From contig JBBQMD010000037.1 of assembly GCA_038328575.1 (NCBI GenBank), forward strand, positions 1 through 27,391: a stretch of 27,391 nt of DNA, written 5' to 3'. This document shows, one piece after another, positions 7,935 through 18,301 of the stretch (position 1 is the stretch's first letter; each line of letters starts with the position of its first letter). Position numbers and translations under genes: made by a program. Source of the DNA: JACVCS01 sp038328575 (GTDB taxonomy: Bacteria > Planctomycetota > Phycisphaerae > Phycisphaerales > UBA1924). The notes below the pieces were generated by a model. That model had not been told where the DNA came from, ran no database searches, and was given only the letters and a program-made list of their open reading frames with translations.

Positions 7935-9005
7935 TTACCGCAAGAGCGAGCCTTCGACGCCCACTGGCAGCGTGTCGAGGATGTTGCGGATCACTGCGTC
8001 GGTGTCCACGCGCTCGGCTTGCGCTTCGAAGTTCAAGATCAATCGGTGGCGGAGAGCCGCGAGAGCGACGCCTTTGATGTCGTCCATCGAAGCCGCGGGT
8101 CGCGCGTCCAAGAGCGCGCGGCACTTTGCGCCCAGCACCAGCGCCTGAGCCGCGCGAGGCGAGGCGCCGAAGCGCACGAATCGGTTGACCATCGGCGTTG
8201 CAAACTCCCCCGAGCTGCCACCCTCGCCCGCGGCGTGCGTCGCCATCACCACGCGCACACCATAATCCTGCACGTGCGGCGCGATCGCCACTTGCTGCAC
8301 GAGCTTCTGATGCTCGATGATGCGCGACGCATCGACAACGCTCTCGACCGTCGCATCGCTCCCGGCGGTCGTGCGGCTGACGATGTCAAAGAGCTCGCGC
8401 CGGCTTGAGTAGCCCACTTGCAGCTTGAAAAAGAAGCGGTCGAGCTGGGCCTCGGGCAACGGGTACGTGCCCTCCTGCTCCAGCGGGTTCTGTGTCGCCA
8501 TGACAAAGAACGGGCGCGGCAGTTGGTGCGTGGTGCCGCCGACGGTGACGGAGCGCTCCGCCATGGCTTCCAGCAGCGCGCTCTGGGTCTTGGGTGTCGC
8601 GCGGTTGATCTCGTCGGCCAGCAGCATCTGGGTGAAGATCGGTCCGGGCTGAAAGACGAACTGCCGCGAGCGCCCGCCGCGCTGGTCGTCGGTCTCTGCG
8701 ACGATGGTCGTTCCAGTGATGTCCGCGGGCATGAGGTCGGGCGTGAACTGCACGCGTGCAAAGTCCAGCTTCAATGCGCGGCTCAGCGTGCGGATCAGAA
8801 GCGTCTTGCCCACGCCGGGCACGCCTTCGAGCAGGCAGTGCCCGCCGCAGAACAACGCCGTGAGCACGCCGTCAACGATCTCGCTGTGGCCGACGATGAC
8901 CTTGGTGACCTGATCGCGGACGCTCTGGTAATCGTCACGGAAGCGTCGCGCGAGCAAACTGACTTCGTCGGGGGAAAGAGCCGCGCCGTTGCTGGTGATC
9001 GCCAT
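7935..9005 (-). CDS. MoxR-family AAA+ ATPase
   Basis: A 356-residue protein starting MAITSNGAALSPDE. A longer frame to 9158 is rejected because it would run into the tRNA gene. Walker A is GVPGVGKT (61-68), Walker B is MLLADEIN (Asp131, Glu132), and the sensor region is ATQNP (170-174) in MATQNPLEQEGTYPLPEAQLDRF. MoxR ATPases act as chaperone-like assembly factors, usually with DUF58 and von Willebrand factor A proteins encoded just downstream. Here the gene is followed by convergent metH, so the usual partners are absent next to it. No good Shine-Dalgarno sequence is seen before the ATG. Family assignment is firm; the cellular target is unknown. Confidence 0.95.
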   Translation of the reverse strand: MAITSNGAALSPDEVSLLARRFRDDYQSVRDQVTKVIVGHSEIVDGVLTALFCGGHCLLEGVPGVGKTLLIRTLSRALKLDFARVQFTPDLMPADITGTTIVAETDDQRGGRSRQFVFQPGPIFTQMLLADEINRATPKTQSALLEAMAERSVTVGGTTHQLPRPFFVMATQNPLEQEGTYPLPEAQLDRFFFKLQVGYSSRRELFDIVSRTTAGSDATVESVVDASRIIEHQKLVQQVAIAPHVQDYGVRVVMATHAAGEGGSSGEFATPMVNRFVRFGASPRAAQALVLGAKCRALLDARPAASMDDIKGVALAALRHRLILNFEAQAERVDTDAVIRNILDTLPVGVEGSLLR

Positions 9006-9043
9006 AGCCGATGGTATTCGCGGCGAAAGCGCCGTCCGCCCGT

Positions 9044-9077
9044 CGCGACTCACAACTCGAAACTCGCGTCTCGCGAC
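9044..9077. repeat. ACTCG-type short repeats
   Basis: Imperfect copies of the seven-base word CGCGACTC/ACTCGAA lie between the start of the MoxR gene and the tRNA. The same word family occurs at 15475-15506. Confidence 0.6.
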
Positions 9078-9095
9078 TTTCCCCCTCCCCGAAAA

Positions 9096-9180
9096 AGGCC
9101 GCGGTCGGATTCGAACCGACGAGGGACTTGCGTCCAACGGATTTGCAATCCGTTCCATTCAACCACTTTGGTACGCGGCC
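9096..9180 (-). tRNA. tRNA-Cys (anticodon GCA) with a long, type II variable arm
   Basis: Read on the minus strand, 85 bases fold into a full cloverleaf. The acceptor GGCCGCG pairs with CGCGGCC; a 3-bp D stem (CCA/TGG) follows; the anticodon stem ACGGA/TCCGT holds loop TTGCAAA with GCA at 34-36. A 16-base variable region contains a GGAC/GTCC stem with a GCAA loop, and the T arm is GTCGG/CCGAC with TTCGAAT. The discriminator base is U73, a cysteine identity element; serine tRNAs normally have G73. CCA is not encoded. The D arm and long variable arm look like a serine tRNA, while anticodon and discriminator say cysteine. Cys is the likely charge; Ser charging is the alternative. Confidence 0.92.
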
Positions 9181-9190
9181 AGCGTGAGCC

Positions 9191-9219
9191 AGTTTACGGG
9201 CGCTAGGGCGTGCGGGCAA
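9191..9219 (-). promoter_or_regulatory. Candidate promoter of the tRNA gene
   Basis: On the minus strand TTGCCC (9214-9219) and TAAACT (9191-9196) are 17 bases apart. The expected start is a few bases before the mature tRNA 5' end at 9180. Confidence 0.42.
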
Positions 9220-9525
9220 GACGCAGGCCCGGGATTCAAGGTGGCCCGCCGCCTGAGTTGGTCAAGTGTTGAGGTGGCCCGCTGTTTAAGGTGGCCCTCC
9301 GCTCCGAGGCGGGCGCCGGACTCACCCATCCTCCCTACCACCGAGCCGCGCGGGCGCACGTCCGATTTCTGGCTGACCCTGACAGTCGTCCGCAATCGTC
9401 CCCCGCTTGCCCTTGGTACGATTGAGAGTCACGCCTCTTCATTCGCGAGCCGATCGCAAGGTCCAAGGCCGAGGCCACCCGTGCTCGCCGCTTGACCGTC
9501 CTCCATCACGTCCAGGAGATTCTCG
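9220..9525. other. Intergenic region with three AGGTGGCCC repeats
   Basis: This gap separates the divergent tRNA gene and the secreted-protein gene at 9526. AGGTGGCCC occurs at 9239-9247, 9272-9280 and 9289-9297; the first two copies extend to AGGTGGCCCGC. No convincing gene or structured RNA was seen in the remainder. Confidence 0.5.
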
Positions 9526-10191
9526 ATGCCAAAGAATCAACGACTCAGCGCATGCGTGCTCACCAGCGGGCTGCTCTTGGCGATCAACTGCGGAGCACTC
9601 GCGCAGAGCGCGCCGACCGTCGGCCCCCGCCCCAAGGACACGCCGCCCACGCGCCCGGCCGCGGCTCCGCCAGCAACGCCTGCGCCCGCACCGCCCGCCG
9701 CACCGCCCGCCGCCGCCAACTCCAGCCCCGCGCCCACTCCCCCAGCCGCGCTGAGCCCGGCCGATCAGATCATGCGCGACCTTGAACAGGCCGCGCGCAC
9801 GCGTGAGGGCAACGCTGGTGTGCCTGGCGGCGCGGCCACGCCGGGCGCGCCCGCCAATGCGACCAGCGCGCCCAGCGCTGGCGGCGATCGCCAGACCGGG
9901 CGGCTCATGCGCGAAGGGGCATTCGTCACCAACCGGCGCGGACGCATGAACCGTGGCGCCAGCGGCGAGTTCCTCTTCAGCTTTGATGGCGACGCCAACG
10001 GCAAGGTCGATCCCGCCATGGTCCTCATGCCCTCCATGAACCTCGCGGCCATGGAACGCCTCTTTGACAAGGGCGGCGACAGCGTCTCATTCACAATCAG
10101 CGGCCAAGTCTTCCTCTACAAGGGCCGCAACCACATGCTGCCAACGGTCTTCCAAGTCAACCGGCGCGCTGAGCTCTCGCCGAACGGATGA
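9526..10191 (+). CDS. Secreted Ala/Pro-rich protein of unknown function
   Basis: A 221-residue protein, not recognised. A signal peptide is clear (basic start, hydrophobic core LTSGLLLAINCGALA, likely cleavage after ALA near residue 26). A low-complexity Pro/Ala region covers about residues 28-75, followed by an Ala/Gly-rich segment. A more ordered C-terminal domain (about 125-221) contains GEFLFSFDGDANGKVDPAMVLMPS and SFTISGQVFLYKGRNHMLPTVF. The C-terminal domain is probably the functional part, exported to the periplasm or surface. AGGAG at 9514-9518 is seven bases before the ATG. The gene converges with nuoH, with 19 bases between the stops. Confidence 0.88.
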   Translation: MPKNQRLSACVLTSGLLLAINCGALAQSAPTVGPRPKDTPPTRPAAAPPATPAPAPPAAPPAAANSSPAPTPPAALSPADQIMRDLEQAARTREGNAGVPGGAATPGAPANATSAPSAGGDRQTGRLMREGAFVTNRRGRMNRGASGEFLFSFDGDANGKVDPAMVLMPSMNLAAMERLFDKGGDSVSFTISGQVFLYKGRNHMLPTVFQVNRRAELSPNG

Positions 10192-10210
10192 GCCGTTGCC
10201 AACGTTCCAC

Positions 10211-11566
10211 TCAATGCGACGACAGCGGTGCCGTCATCGCGCGCGGGTCGTCCACGCGTGAGATGCCCTGCAGGTCGGGCGCGCTCGCGTTGTCGGTGGT
10301 CAGCGGGCTAAAGCGCGAGCCGGCCATGGGCAGACGACGGTTCGAATCTGACTTCGGCATGAACGGCTGCACAGCCAGCAGCAGCACACCCAGGGCGATG
10401 TTCAGCCCCAGCATCGGCAGCAGCGTCGCCAGGTCCAGATAGATCAGGATCGCGTTGCCCACCACCGCCAGCAGCGACAGCGGGATCACCGCCTGCCAGC
10501 CCATCTGCATCACCTGATCAAACCGCATGCGCGGCAGCGACCACCGCACCACCATCATGAAGCACACCAGGCCCACCGCCTTGCCGAAGAGCACCGCGAA
10601 CTTCGCCAGCGGCGCCCACCACATCGTGTCCTCCGGCGACAGCCCCGGCAGGTTGATGAACGGCGCCAGTTGCCACCCGCCCAGGAAGAGCACCGCGAAG
10701 AGCGCGCAGCCCACCGCCATGTGCGTGTACTCCGCCAGGAAGAACAGGCCGAAGCGCATCGACGAGAACTCGGTGTGATACCCGCCCACCAGCTCGCTCT
10801 CGCACTCGGCGTTGTCAAACGGCGCCCGGTTGCACTCTGCCAGGATGCAGATGAAGAGGATCGCCCCGACCAGCGGCTGCGCCAGGATCAGCCAGCCGTG
10901 CGTGTGCTGCCACTTGATGATCTCGGTGGGCATGAGCGAGCCGGCCGCCAGTAGCACGCACAGGATCGTCAGCCCCATCGGGATCTCGTAGCTCAGCATC
11001 TGCGAGCTGGCGCGAAGCCCGCCCAGGAACGAAAACTTGTTGTTGCTCGCCCACGAGCCCAGCGCCACGGCGTAGATCGACAGCGATGAAATCGCCAGCA
11101 GGTACAACACGCCGATGTTGATGTTCGCGCCCGCCACCGCCACCGTCTGCGCTTCGAGCGTCCAGCCCAGAATCGGCAGCGTCCACTCCGGCATCGCCAC
11201 AAGGCCGCCCCAGGGGATGATCGCAAACGAGATCAGCGCGGGAATCACCGCGAAGCCCGGCGCGAGGCGGAACAACACCTTGTCCACACCAGCGGGCGTG
11301 AAGTCTTCCTTGAGCATCATCTTGATGCCGTCGGCCAGCGACTGGCCCAGGCCCCAGAATGAAAAGTTGAACGTCAGCTTCTGCAACAGCGGCAGGCCCA
11401 GCCCGAAGCCCACGCGATTCGGGCCGATGCGGTCCTGCATGAACGCGGAGATTTTGCGCTCGAGATAAATCGAAAGGCCCGCCAGGCCCAGCAGGATGTG
11501 AATGACCACCACGATGGTGGTCGCGGAGATGATGAGCTGCCAAGTGAAAAAGTCGGGCTGCGCCAT
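10211..11566 (-). CDS. nuoH: NADH-quinone oxidoreductase subunit H (complex I membrane subunit)
   Basis: A 451-residue polytopic membrane protein. NuoH connects the peripheral arm of complex I to the membrane arm and helps form the quinone chamber. Hallmarks are LERKISAFMQDRIGPNRVG (about 35-53) and the acidic loop ECNRAPFDNAECESELVGG (244-262), then YHTEFS. The ATG at 11566 begins MAQPDFFTWQ; upstream in-frame codons run through repeat DNA and are rejected. It is over 100 residues longer than the E. coli protein, owing to internal insertions and a roughly 50-residue soluble C-terminal tail. No other nuo gene adjoins it: hppA lies upstream behind a terminator, and a convergent unrelated gene lies downstream. 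Confidence 0.95.
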   Translation of the reverse strand: MAQPDFFTWQLIISATTIVVVIHILLGLAGLSIYLERKISAFMQDRIGPNRVGFGLGLPLLQKLTFNFSFWGLGQSLADGIKMMLKEDFTPAGVDKVLFRLAPGFAVIPALISFAIIPWGGLVAMPEWTLPILGWTLEAQTVAVAGANINIGVLYLLAISSLSIYAVALGSWASNNKFSFLGGLRASSQMLSYEIPMGLTILCVLLAAGSLMPTEIIKWQHTHGWLILAQPLVGAILFICILAECNRAPFDNAECESELVGGYHTEFSSMRFGLFFLAEYTHMAVGCALFAVLFLGGWQLAPFINLPGLSPEDTMWWAPLAKFAVLFGKAVGLVCFMMVVRWSLPRMRFDQVMQMGWQAVIPLSLLAVVGNAILIYLDLATLLPMLGLNIALGVLLLAVQPFMPKSDSNRRLPMAGSRFSPLTTDNASAPDLQGISRVDDPRAMTAPLSSH

Positions 11567-11611
11567 GGAGCTGAGGGTAGTGGACGCGACGAGGAAAGGG
11601 AAGCGGCCGAT

Positions 11612-11680
11612 TGAAGAAGTGGCAGAGCAAGGAAGCGGCGAAGTGGCGAAGTGGCGAAGTGGCAAGGTGGCGGAGTGACA
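11612..11680. repeat. GAAGTGGC tandem repeats upstream of nuoH
   Basis: Imperfect GAAGTGGC units, three of them consecutive at about 11640-11663, lie between the hppA terminator and nuoH. The same word appears inverted at 11814-11826. Any nuoH promoter must lie in or next to this repeat. Confidence 0.75.
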
Positions 11681-11713
11681 GACTGGGGGAGTGATCTCAA
11701 TCCCACCCCAACG

Positions 11714-11739
11714 AAAAAGCCCCGGACACTGTCCGGGGC
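11714..11739 (-). terminator. Rho-independent terminator of hppA
   Basis: On the minus strand GCCCCGGAC pairs with GTCCGGGGC (11719-11727 with 11731-11739) over a three-base loop, followed by five T. It lies about 95 bases after the hppA stop and separates hppA from nuoH. Confidence 0.88.
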
Positions 11740-11835
11740 CTTGGCAATCTCATCTACGAAAGCGTGACTCGTGTCAAATCGGCCTCAGCCACCCCGCGAC
11801 TCTGCCCCTTTCCCACTTTGCCACTTCTTCCCGAT

Positions 11836-14700
<2,865 letters not shown>

Positions 14701-14928
14701 GCGCAACCTCCGTAGGAATATGGCAAGTGAGCAGACCGCCAAGGGTGATGGACCCACGATCGCGCGACCAAACGATCGCGTCCCGACATGCCCATCAGAG
14801 GGCATGTCGGGACGCGAACGATAACACACTGAGCCGATTTTGGAAAGGGGGTCGGTGTCTGTGAGCAAGTCCAGCGTGTTGGCCCGAGCGCTGAATCAGC
14901 CTTTGGGACAATCACCGAGCGCACCAGT
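14701..14928 (-). promoter_or_regulatory. Leader and promoter region of hppA
   Basis: This gap lies between rpsU and hppA, both on the minus strand. It holds the hppA Shine-Dalgarno sequence and the 17-bp hairpin at 14775-14814. A weak -35/-10 pair (TTTCCA and TTATCG, 16 bases apart on the minus strand, about 14822-14850) may start an hppA transcript just before the hairpin. No clear rpsU terminator was seen. Confidence 0.35.
14775..14814. repeat. 17-bp perfect inverted repeat upstream of hppA
   Basis: CGCGTCCCGACATGCCC (14775-14791) and its exact reverse complement (14798-14814) flank a six-base spacer. The hairpin would form about 75 bases before the hppA start. There is no T tract on either side, so it is not a standard terminator. 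It could be a leader RNA structure, a protein-binding site or a REP-like dispersed palindrome. Confidence 0.85.
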
Positions 14929-15228
<300 letters not shown>

Positions 15229-15389
15229 ATCGTTCCTCAAGTTGGCAAGGGGGCAGGCAGGAGCGCAGCTCACACACCGAACGCCCCAAGGCGCCTCGGT
15301 GAGAGGAGGGAAGTAAAGGGGACGAACACCGACGGGTCAAGTCACTCCTCCGCCCTCAGCCCCCCTTTCCCGCCCTCACCCCTAACCTC

Positions 15390-15429
15390 GCACCCCCGCA
15401 CCCCCGCACCCCCGCACCCCCGCACCCCC
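15390..15429. repeat. Five perfect GCACCCCC repeats
   Basis: Five back-to-back copies of the eight-base unit GCACCCCC. On the minus strand this gives regularly spaced G5 runs, which also fit a G-quadruplex pattern. Confidence 0.9.
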
Positions 15430-15474
15430 TCCCACTCACCACTTTTTCCCTTTTCCCTCCCCTTCGCCTTCCCC

Positions 15475-15506
15475 ACTCGCGACTCGCAACTCGCAACTCG
15501 CGACTC
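15475..15506. repeat. ACTCGCR tandem repeats
   Basis: Four to five copies of the seven-base unit ACTCGCG/ACTCGCA, ending 13 bases before the NYN nuclease start. The word family is shared with 9044-9077. Confidence 0.8.
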
Positions 15507-15519
15507 TTCCCCCCTTCTC

Positions 15520-16437
15520 GTGCTCTTCATCGACGTCTCCAACGTGCTCCATACCACCGGCGTTCTCCCGCCGGAGATCGCTGGCATTGATCTCGACGGC
15601 CTCGTGCGCCTCTTGGGTATCAGCCGCTTCGCCAAACGCCGCCTCCTCCTCGTCTGCGATGGCCACCCCGGGCGGAGAGAGCGAGACGGCCGCGGCCGCG
15701 CGGCTCCAACCCCTCCCGGTCGCGCCGATACTGGCCTCGAAATCGCCTACGCTGGCTCCGGGCGAACCGCCGACGACGTGCTCGTCGACCGCATGAACGC
15801 CTGCCACCACGGGCGCTCCGCAACTCTGGTCAGCAGCGATCGCGAGCTGATCGCTGTCGCCACCCGTCGCGGCTTGCGCTCCCTCACCAGCGCCGCCTTT
15901 CTGCTCCAGCTCTCCACCGATCACCGCCTTTCCCCCGTTCGCCACAAGGCCCGCGCCCGCGCCGAGCGTCCCGAGTTCGCAACCCGCGTCCCTCTTCCCG
16001 CCGCGGAGGTTGGCGTCTGGCTCAAAATCCTCCTGGGCGATACCCCGCGCCCCGACATCTCGACCTCACCTCAGAGCCACGCCCTCGACGCCGATCAGGA
16101 GTTCGCCCTGCGCGAGCTCCTGGCGCAGGTCGATGATGTCATGGCCCGCGCCGGCGGTGCCCGCTCCAACTCGCAGCCAGCGTTCGCGACCCGACCCAAG
16201 CCACGCCGTCGCGCCGCGGCCCCGCCGGTCGCTCAGCCCGCAGCGCCCCCAACTCCACCCTCCCCATCGCCGATGGTCCAGGTCGATCCCGAACTCGCCC
16301 GATTGCTGAAGGACTTCAGTCTCGAGCTCCACGCAGCCGATCTCGAGAAGTTGATGAACGCGCCGGGCACGCCGCCACCCCGCCCGCGCGACGAAGCCCC
16401 TCGCGCCAAGCCCCGAGCCCAAGGACGCCGCCGATGA
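15520..16437 (+). CDS. YacP-like NYN-domain ribonuclease
   Basis: A 305-residue protein starting with GTG (MLFIDVSNVL). The first ~135 residues look like a YacP/NYN (PIN-like) nuclease domain: Asp5 and Asn8 in FIDVSN, Asp47 in LVCDGH, Asp85/Asp86 in GRTADDVLVDRM, and Ser-Ser-Asp107 in TLVSSDRELIAVA. These acidic positions match the metal-binding set of the family, which cleaves RNA in the cytoplasm. The rest is Arg- and Pro-rich with a short helical segment (DPELARLLKDFSLELHAADLEKLM) near residues 265-290; its role is unknown. No Shine-Dalgarno sequence precedes the GTG, so translation may be leaderless or weak. The stop overlaps the next start by four bases (ATGA), implying co-translation with the lipoprotein. 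Confidence 0.8.
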   Translation: MLFIDVSNVLHTTGVLPPEIAGIDLDGLVRLLGISRFAKRRLLLVCDGHPGRRERDGRGRAAPTPPGRADTGLEIAYAGSGRTADDVLVDRMNACHHGRSATLVSSDRELIAVATRRGLRSLTSAAFLLQLSTDHRLSPVRHKARARAERPEFATRVPLPAAEVGVWLKILLGDTPRPDISTSPQSHALDADQEFALRELLAQVDDVMARAGGARSNSQPAFATRPKPRRRAAAPPVAQPAAPPTPPSPSPMVQVDPELARLLKDFSLELHAADLEKLMNAPGTPPPRPRDEAPRAKPRAQGRRR

Positions 16438-16841
16438 CCCACGCCTCCGGATTCACCAAGTCCCTCATGCTCGCCGGCTCACTCCTGCTCACGGGATGTC
16501 AGACATCCGTCGTCCCCGTTGGTCAGGACGGGCGCGCCGCAAGCTACTCCTTCGGCACGCTCGCAACCGACCTCGGCCCAGAGGTCAGCGTCCTCGCCGC
16601 CGCCGCGGCTGCCGAAAAGGCCATGGGCATGCGCGGCTATGCCGTCATGGGCCGCTTTACCACCGAACGCGAAAGCCGCCTCACCGGCGAATACGCCGGC
16701 GCCGCGGCTCGCAACGCCGCCGAGATCCACATCTTCACGCTCCACACCGGCGTCCGCATCCGCGTCACGCTCAAGCCACTAGGCGACCTCGCCGAGAGCC
16801 AGGCGCTGCTGGACGCGACGCTCGCGCAGTTGGGTCGTTAA
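16434..16841 (+). CDS. Small lipoprotein of unknown function
   Basis: A 135-residue protein with a lipoprotein signal: a short basic start, hydrophobic core LMLAGSLLL and lipobox LTGC, with Cys22 as the lipidation site. The mature part has an Ala-rich helix (VSVLAAAAAAEKAMGMRGYAVMGRF) and a beta-rich end (AEIHIFTLHTGVRIRVTLKPLG), resembling small DUF3568-type lipoproteins, though this is only a resemblance. AAGGA lies eight bases before the ATG inside the upstream gene, and the start overlaps that stop codon. It would be anchored in the cytoplasmic or outer membrane. It converges with the gene at 16862. Confidence 0.82.
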   Translation: MTHASGFTKSLMLAGSLLLTGCQTSVVPVGQDGRAASYSFGTLATDLGPEVSVLAAAAAAEKAMGMRGYAVMGRFTTERESRLTGEYAGAAARNAAEIHIFTLHTGVRIRVTLKPLGDLAESQALLDATLAQLGR

Positions 16842-16861
16842 CACGCCCGAAACCCTTGCGC

Positions 16862-17209
16862 CTACTTCGGCGTGCGACTCCGCAAGTTCTTCGGCGCCAG
16901 CGACGGGTCGCCTTGCACCGCGCGCGGGTCTGGCGGGGGCGTCTCGACCATCGGCGGGCGGATCCGCTTATCCGCCTCTTCAAGCTCGCGGATCTGCGTC
17001 GCGATCTGCCCGCCCTTCTCAACAGACTTGTTCGACACTTCCGCCGCCGCGGGCCACAGCGCCCAACCGGCGGCGATCAGCGCGACGACACCCAGCACCG
17101 CGAACAGCACGCGACGCCTTGCCTTGGCCGGGTCCGTCTTGGCGACGCCTGCCCCAGTGACGGGCTTTGAGAGTTGCTCACGCGATTTCTCGGAGATGAG
17201 TGAGTGCAT
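16862..17209 (-). CDS. Small single-pass membrane protein, last gene of the pseudopilin cluster
   Basis: About 115 residues from the ATG at 17209; an in-frame GTG at 17230, three bases past the upstream stop, is an alternative start. One transmembrane segment (RRVLFAVLGVVALIAAGWAL) follows a basic N-terminal region. The external part is charged, with a predicted helix (VEKGGQIATQIRELEEADKRI) and a proline-rich tail. I do not recognise it. It follows the second pseudopilin gene almost without a gap on the same strand, so it is likely co-transcribed and may belong to the same envelope system. Confidence 0.75.
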   Translation of the reverse strand: MHSLISEKSREQLSKPVTGAGVAKTDPAKARRRVLFAVLGVVALIAAGWALWPAAAEVSNKSVEKGGQIATQIRELEEADKRIRPPMVETPPPDPRAVQGDPSLAPKNLRSRTPK

Positions 17210-17232
17210 GTGATTAAGTCTCTCGCCCACGT

Positions 17233-18201
17233 TTAGCGACGAAGGAAATCACGCCCACGGATGCCGTCGCGCGTCGCCCAGAAGTACGCCGGCCCGTTGT
17301 ACGTCCAGCGGAAGCCCTGCGGCGTGCCATACTCAAGATACCCCGCCATCTCGCCCTCGCCCGGGTTCCAGGTGCCCGCGGGGGCTTTGAGCTTGGTCGG
17401 GTCGGTCGCGCTGATGGCGGTGTCTTCGATCACGTTCGCCATCTTGATGATGGTCGCGCTGCCGTCGGACGCCGCGATGCGGACGCTGGAGCGCGCGTCA
17501 TTCCACATGGGCTTCTCCGGGTGCAAGTAGTCGCGCCCTTCAAAGAGCAGCACCTTGTTTGACGGGCTGGCGATATCTGTCTGGCGATTGCGCCGAATCC
17601 AGTAGTCGTTGCTCGGCAGCGGGAGCTGGCGTGTCGGGCCGTTGAAACGCCTTGCGTCCTGCCAGAAGACCGGCGGGTACCAGTACGAGGAAGGGAAAAT
17701 CCACTCGATGTCGGTCTGGGCGGCACTGTTGGTGCGGAACCAATTCTGCAGCGCGATATCACCCGGGGCCGTGATGATCGGGTTTCGCGAGAGCGCCTCG
17801 GAATCCCAATAGAACATGTGCGCCAGCCAGTGATACCCGTAGCTCTCCGTGCCCGAGTTGCTGAAGCCGGGGCCGTATGGCCAGCCGACGTTGCAGGTGC
17901 GCCGTGGTGCCCACACCCAGAAGAGGCTGTTGTTGGCACACGCAGACGTCGGGCCGCCGGGTGCCGTGCGCGAAAAGGGATTCAGCATCTGATCTTTGTT
18001 GTCGTTGCTATAGCTCGACAGATATCCGGCGTGCTGGCGCAGGTTACTGAGCGATAGCGTCGATCGCGCAAGCGTCCGCGCCTTGCTCAACGAGGGAAGC
18101 AGGATCGAGATCAAGAGCGCGATGATCGCGATGACCACCAGCAACTCGATCAACGTAAACGCTGGCACGCGACGCGGACCCGCCGCAGAGACGACGTTCA
18201 T
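17233..18201 (-). CDS. Pseudopilin-like secreted protein (prepilin N-terminal motif), A
   Basis: A 322-residue protein with a type IV prepilin/type II pseudopilin N-terminus: a 14-residue leader ending VPA, then FTLIELLVVIAIIALL with Glu at +5. The residue before the predicted cleavage is Ala14, not the usual Gly. The large C-terminal domain is Trp/Tyr-rich (FWVWAPRRTCNVGWPYGPGF, WIFPSSYWYPPVFW) and resembles the many planctomycete proteins that pair this helix with a variable globular domain. These are processed by a prepilin peptidase and exposed on or outside the cell. GGAGG precedes the ATG at 18201. Upstream on the same strand is a second member (18302-19246); 63 bases encoding the helix are identical in both. 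Confidence 0.9.
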   Translation of the reverse strand: MNVVSAAGPRRVPAFTLIELLVVIAIIALLISILLPSLSKARTLARSTLSLSNLRQHAGYLSSYSNDNKDQMLNPFSRTAPGGPTSACANNSLFWVWAPRRTCNVGWPYGPGFSNSGTESYGYHWLAHMFYWDSEALSRNPIITAPGDIALQNWFRTNSAAQTDIEWIFPSSYWYPPVFWQDARRFNGPTRQLPLPSNDYWIRRNRQTDIASPSNKVLLFEGRDYLHPEKPMWNDARSSVRIAASDGSATIIKMANVIEDTAISATDPTKLKAPAGTWNPGEGEMAGYLEYGTPQGFRWTYNGPAYFWATRDGIRGRDFLRR

Positions 18202-18301
18202 AGTAAACCTCCGGATCTTCGAGTATCGGCGAAAGCCCGCGCGAGCGATGAATGCTCCCTTGCCGCGGTTTGCGTCGGCGAGTCAACACCCCACCGACCG
18301 C

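Larger units (their letters stand above)
15229..15519. other. Divergent intergenic region of C-rich low-complexity DNA
   Basis: This region separates rpsU (minus) from the NYN nuclease gene (plus). Much of it is pyrimidine-rich on the plus strand and includes two tandem repeats, listed separately. No clear promoter for either gene was seen apart from the rpsU ribosome binding site at its left end. Confidence 0.6.

Noticed and set aside
9006..9158. N-terminal extension of the MoxR protein
   Set aside because: The extension is low-complexity, runs into the tRNA gene and is not needed; the ATG at 9005 gives a normal family length.
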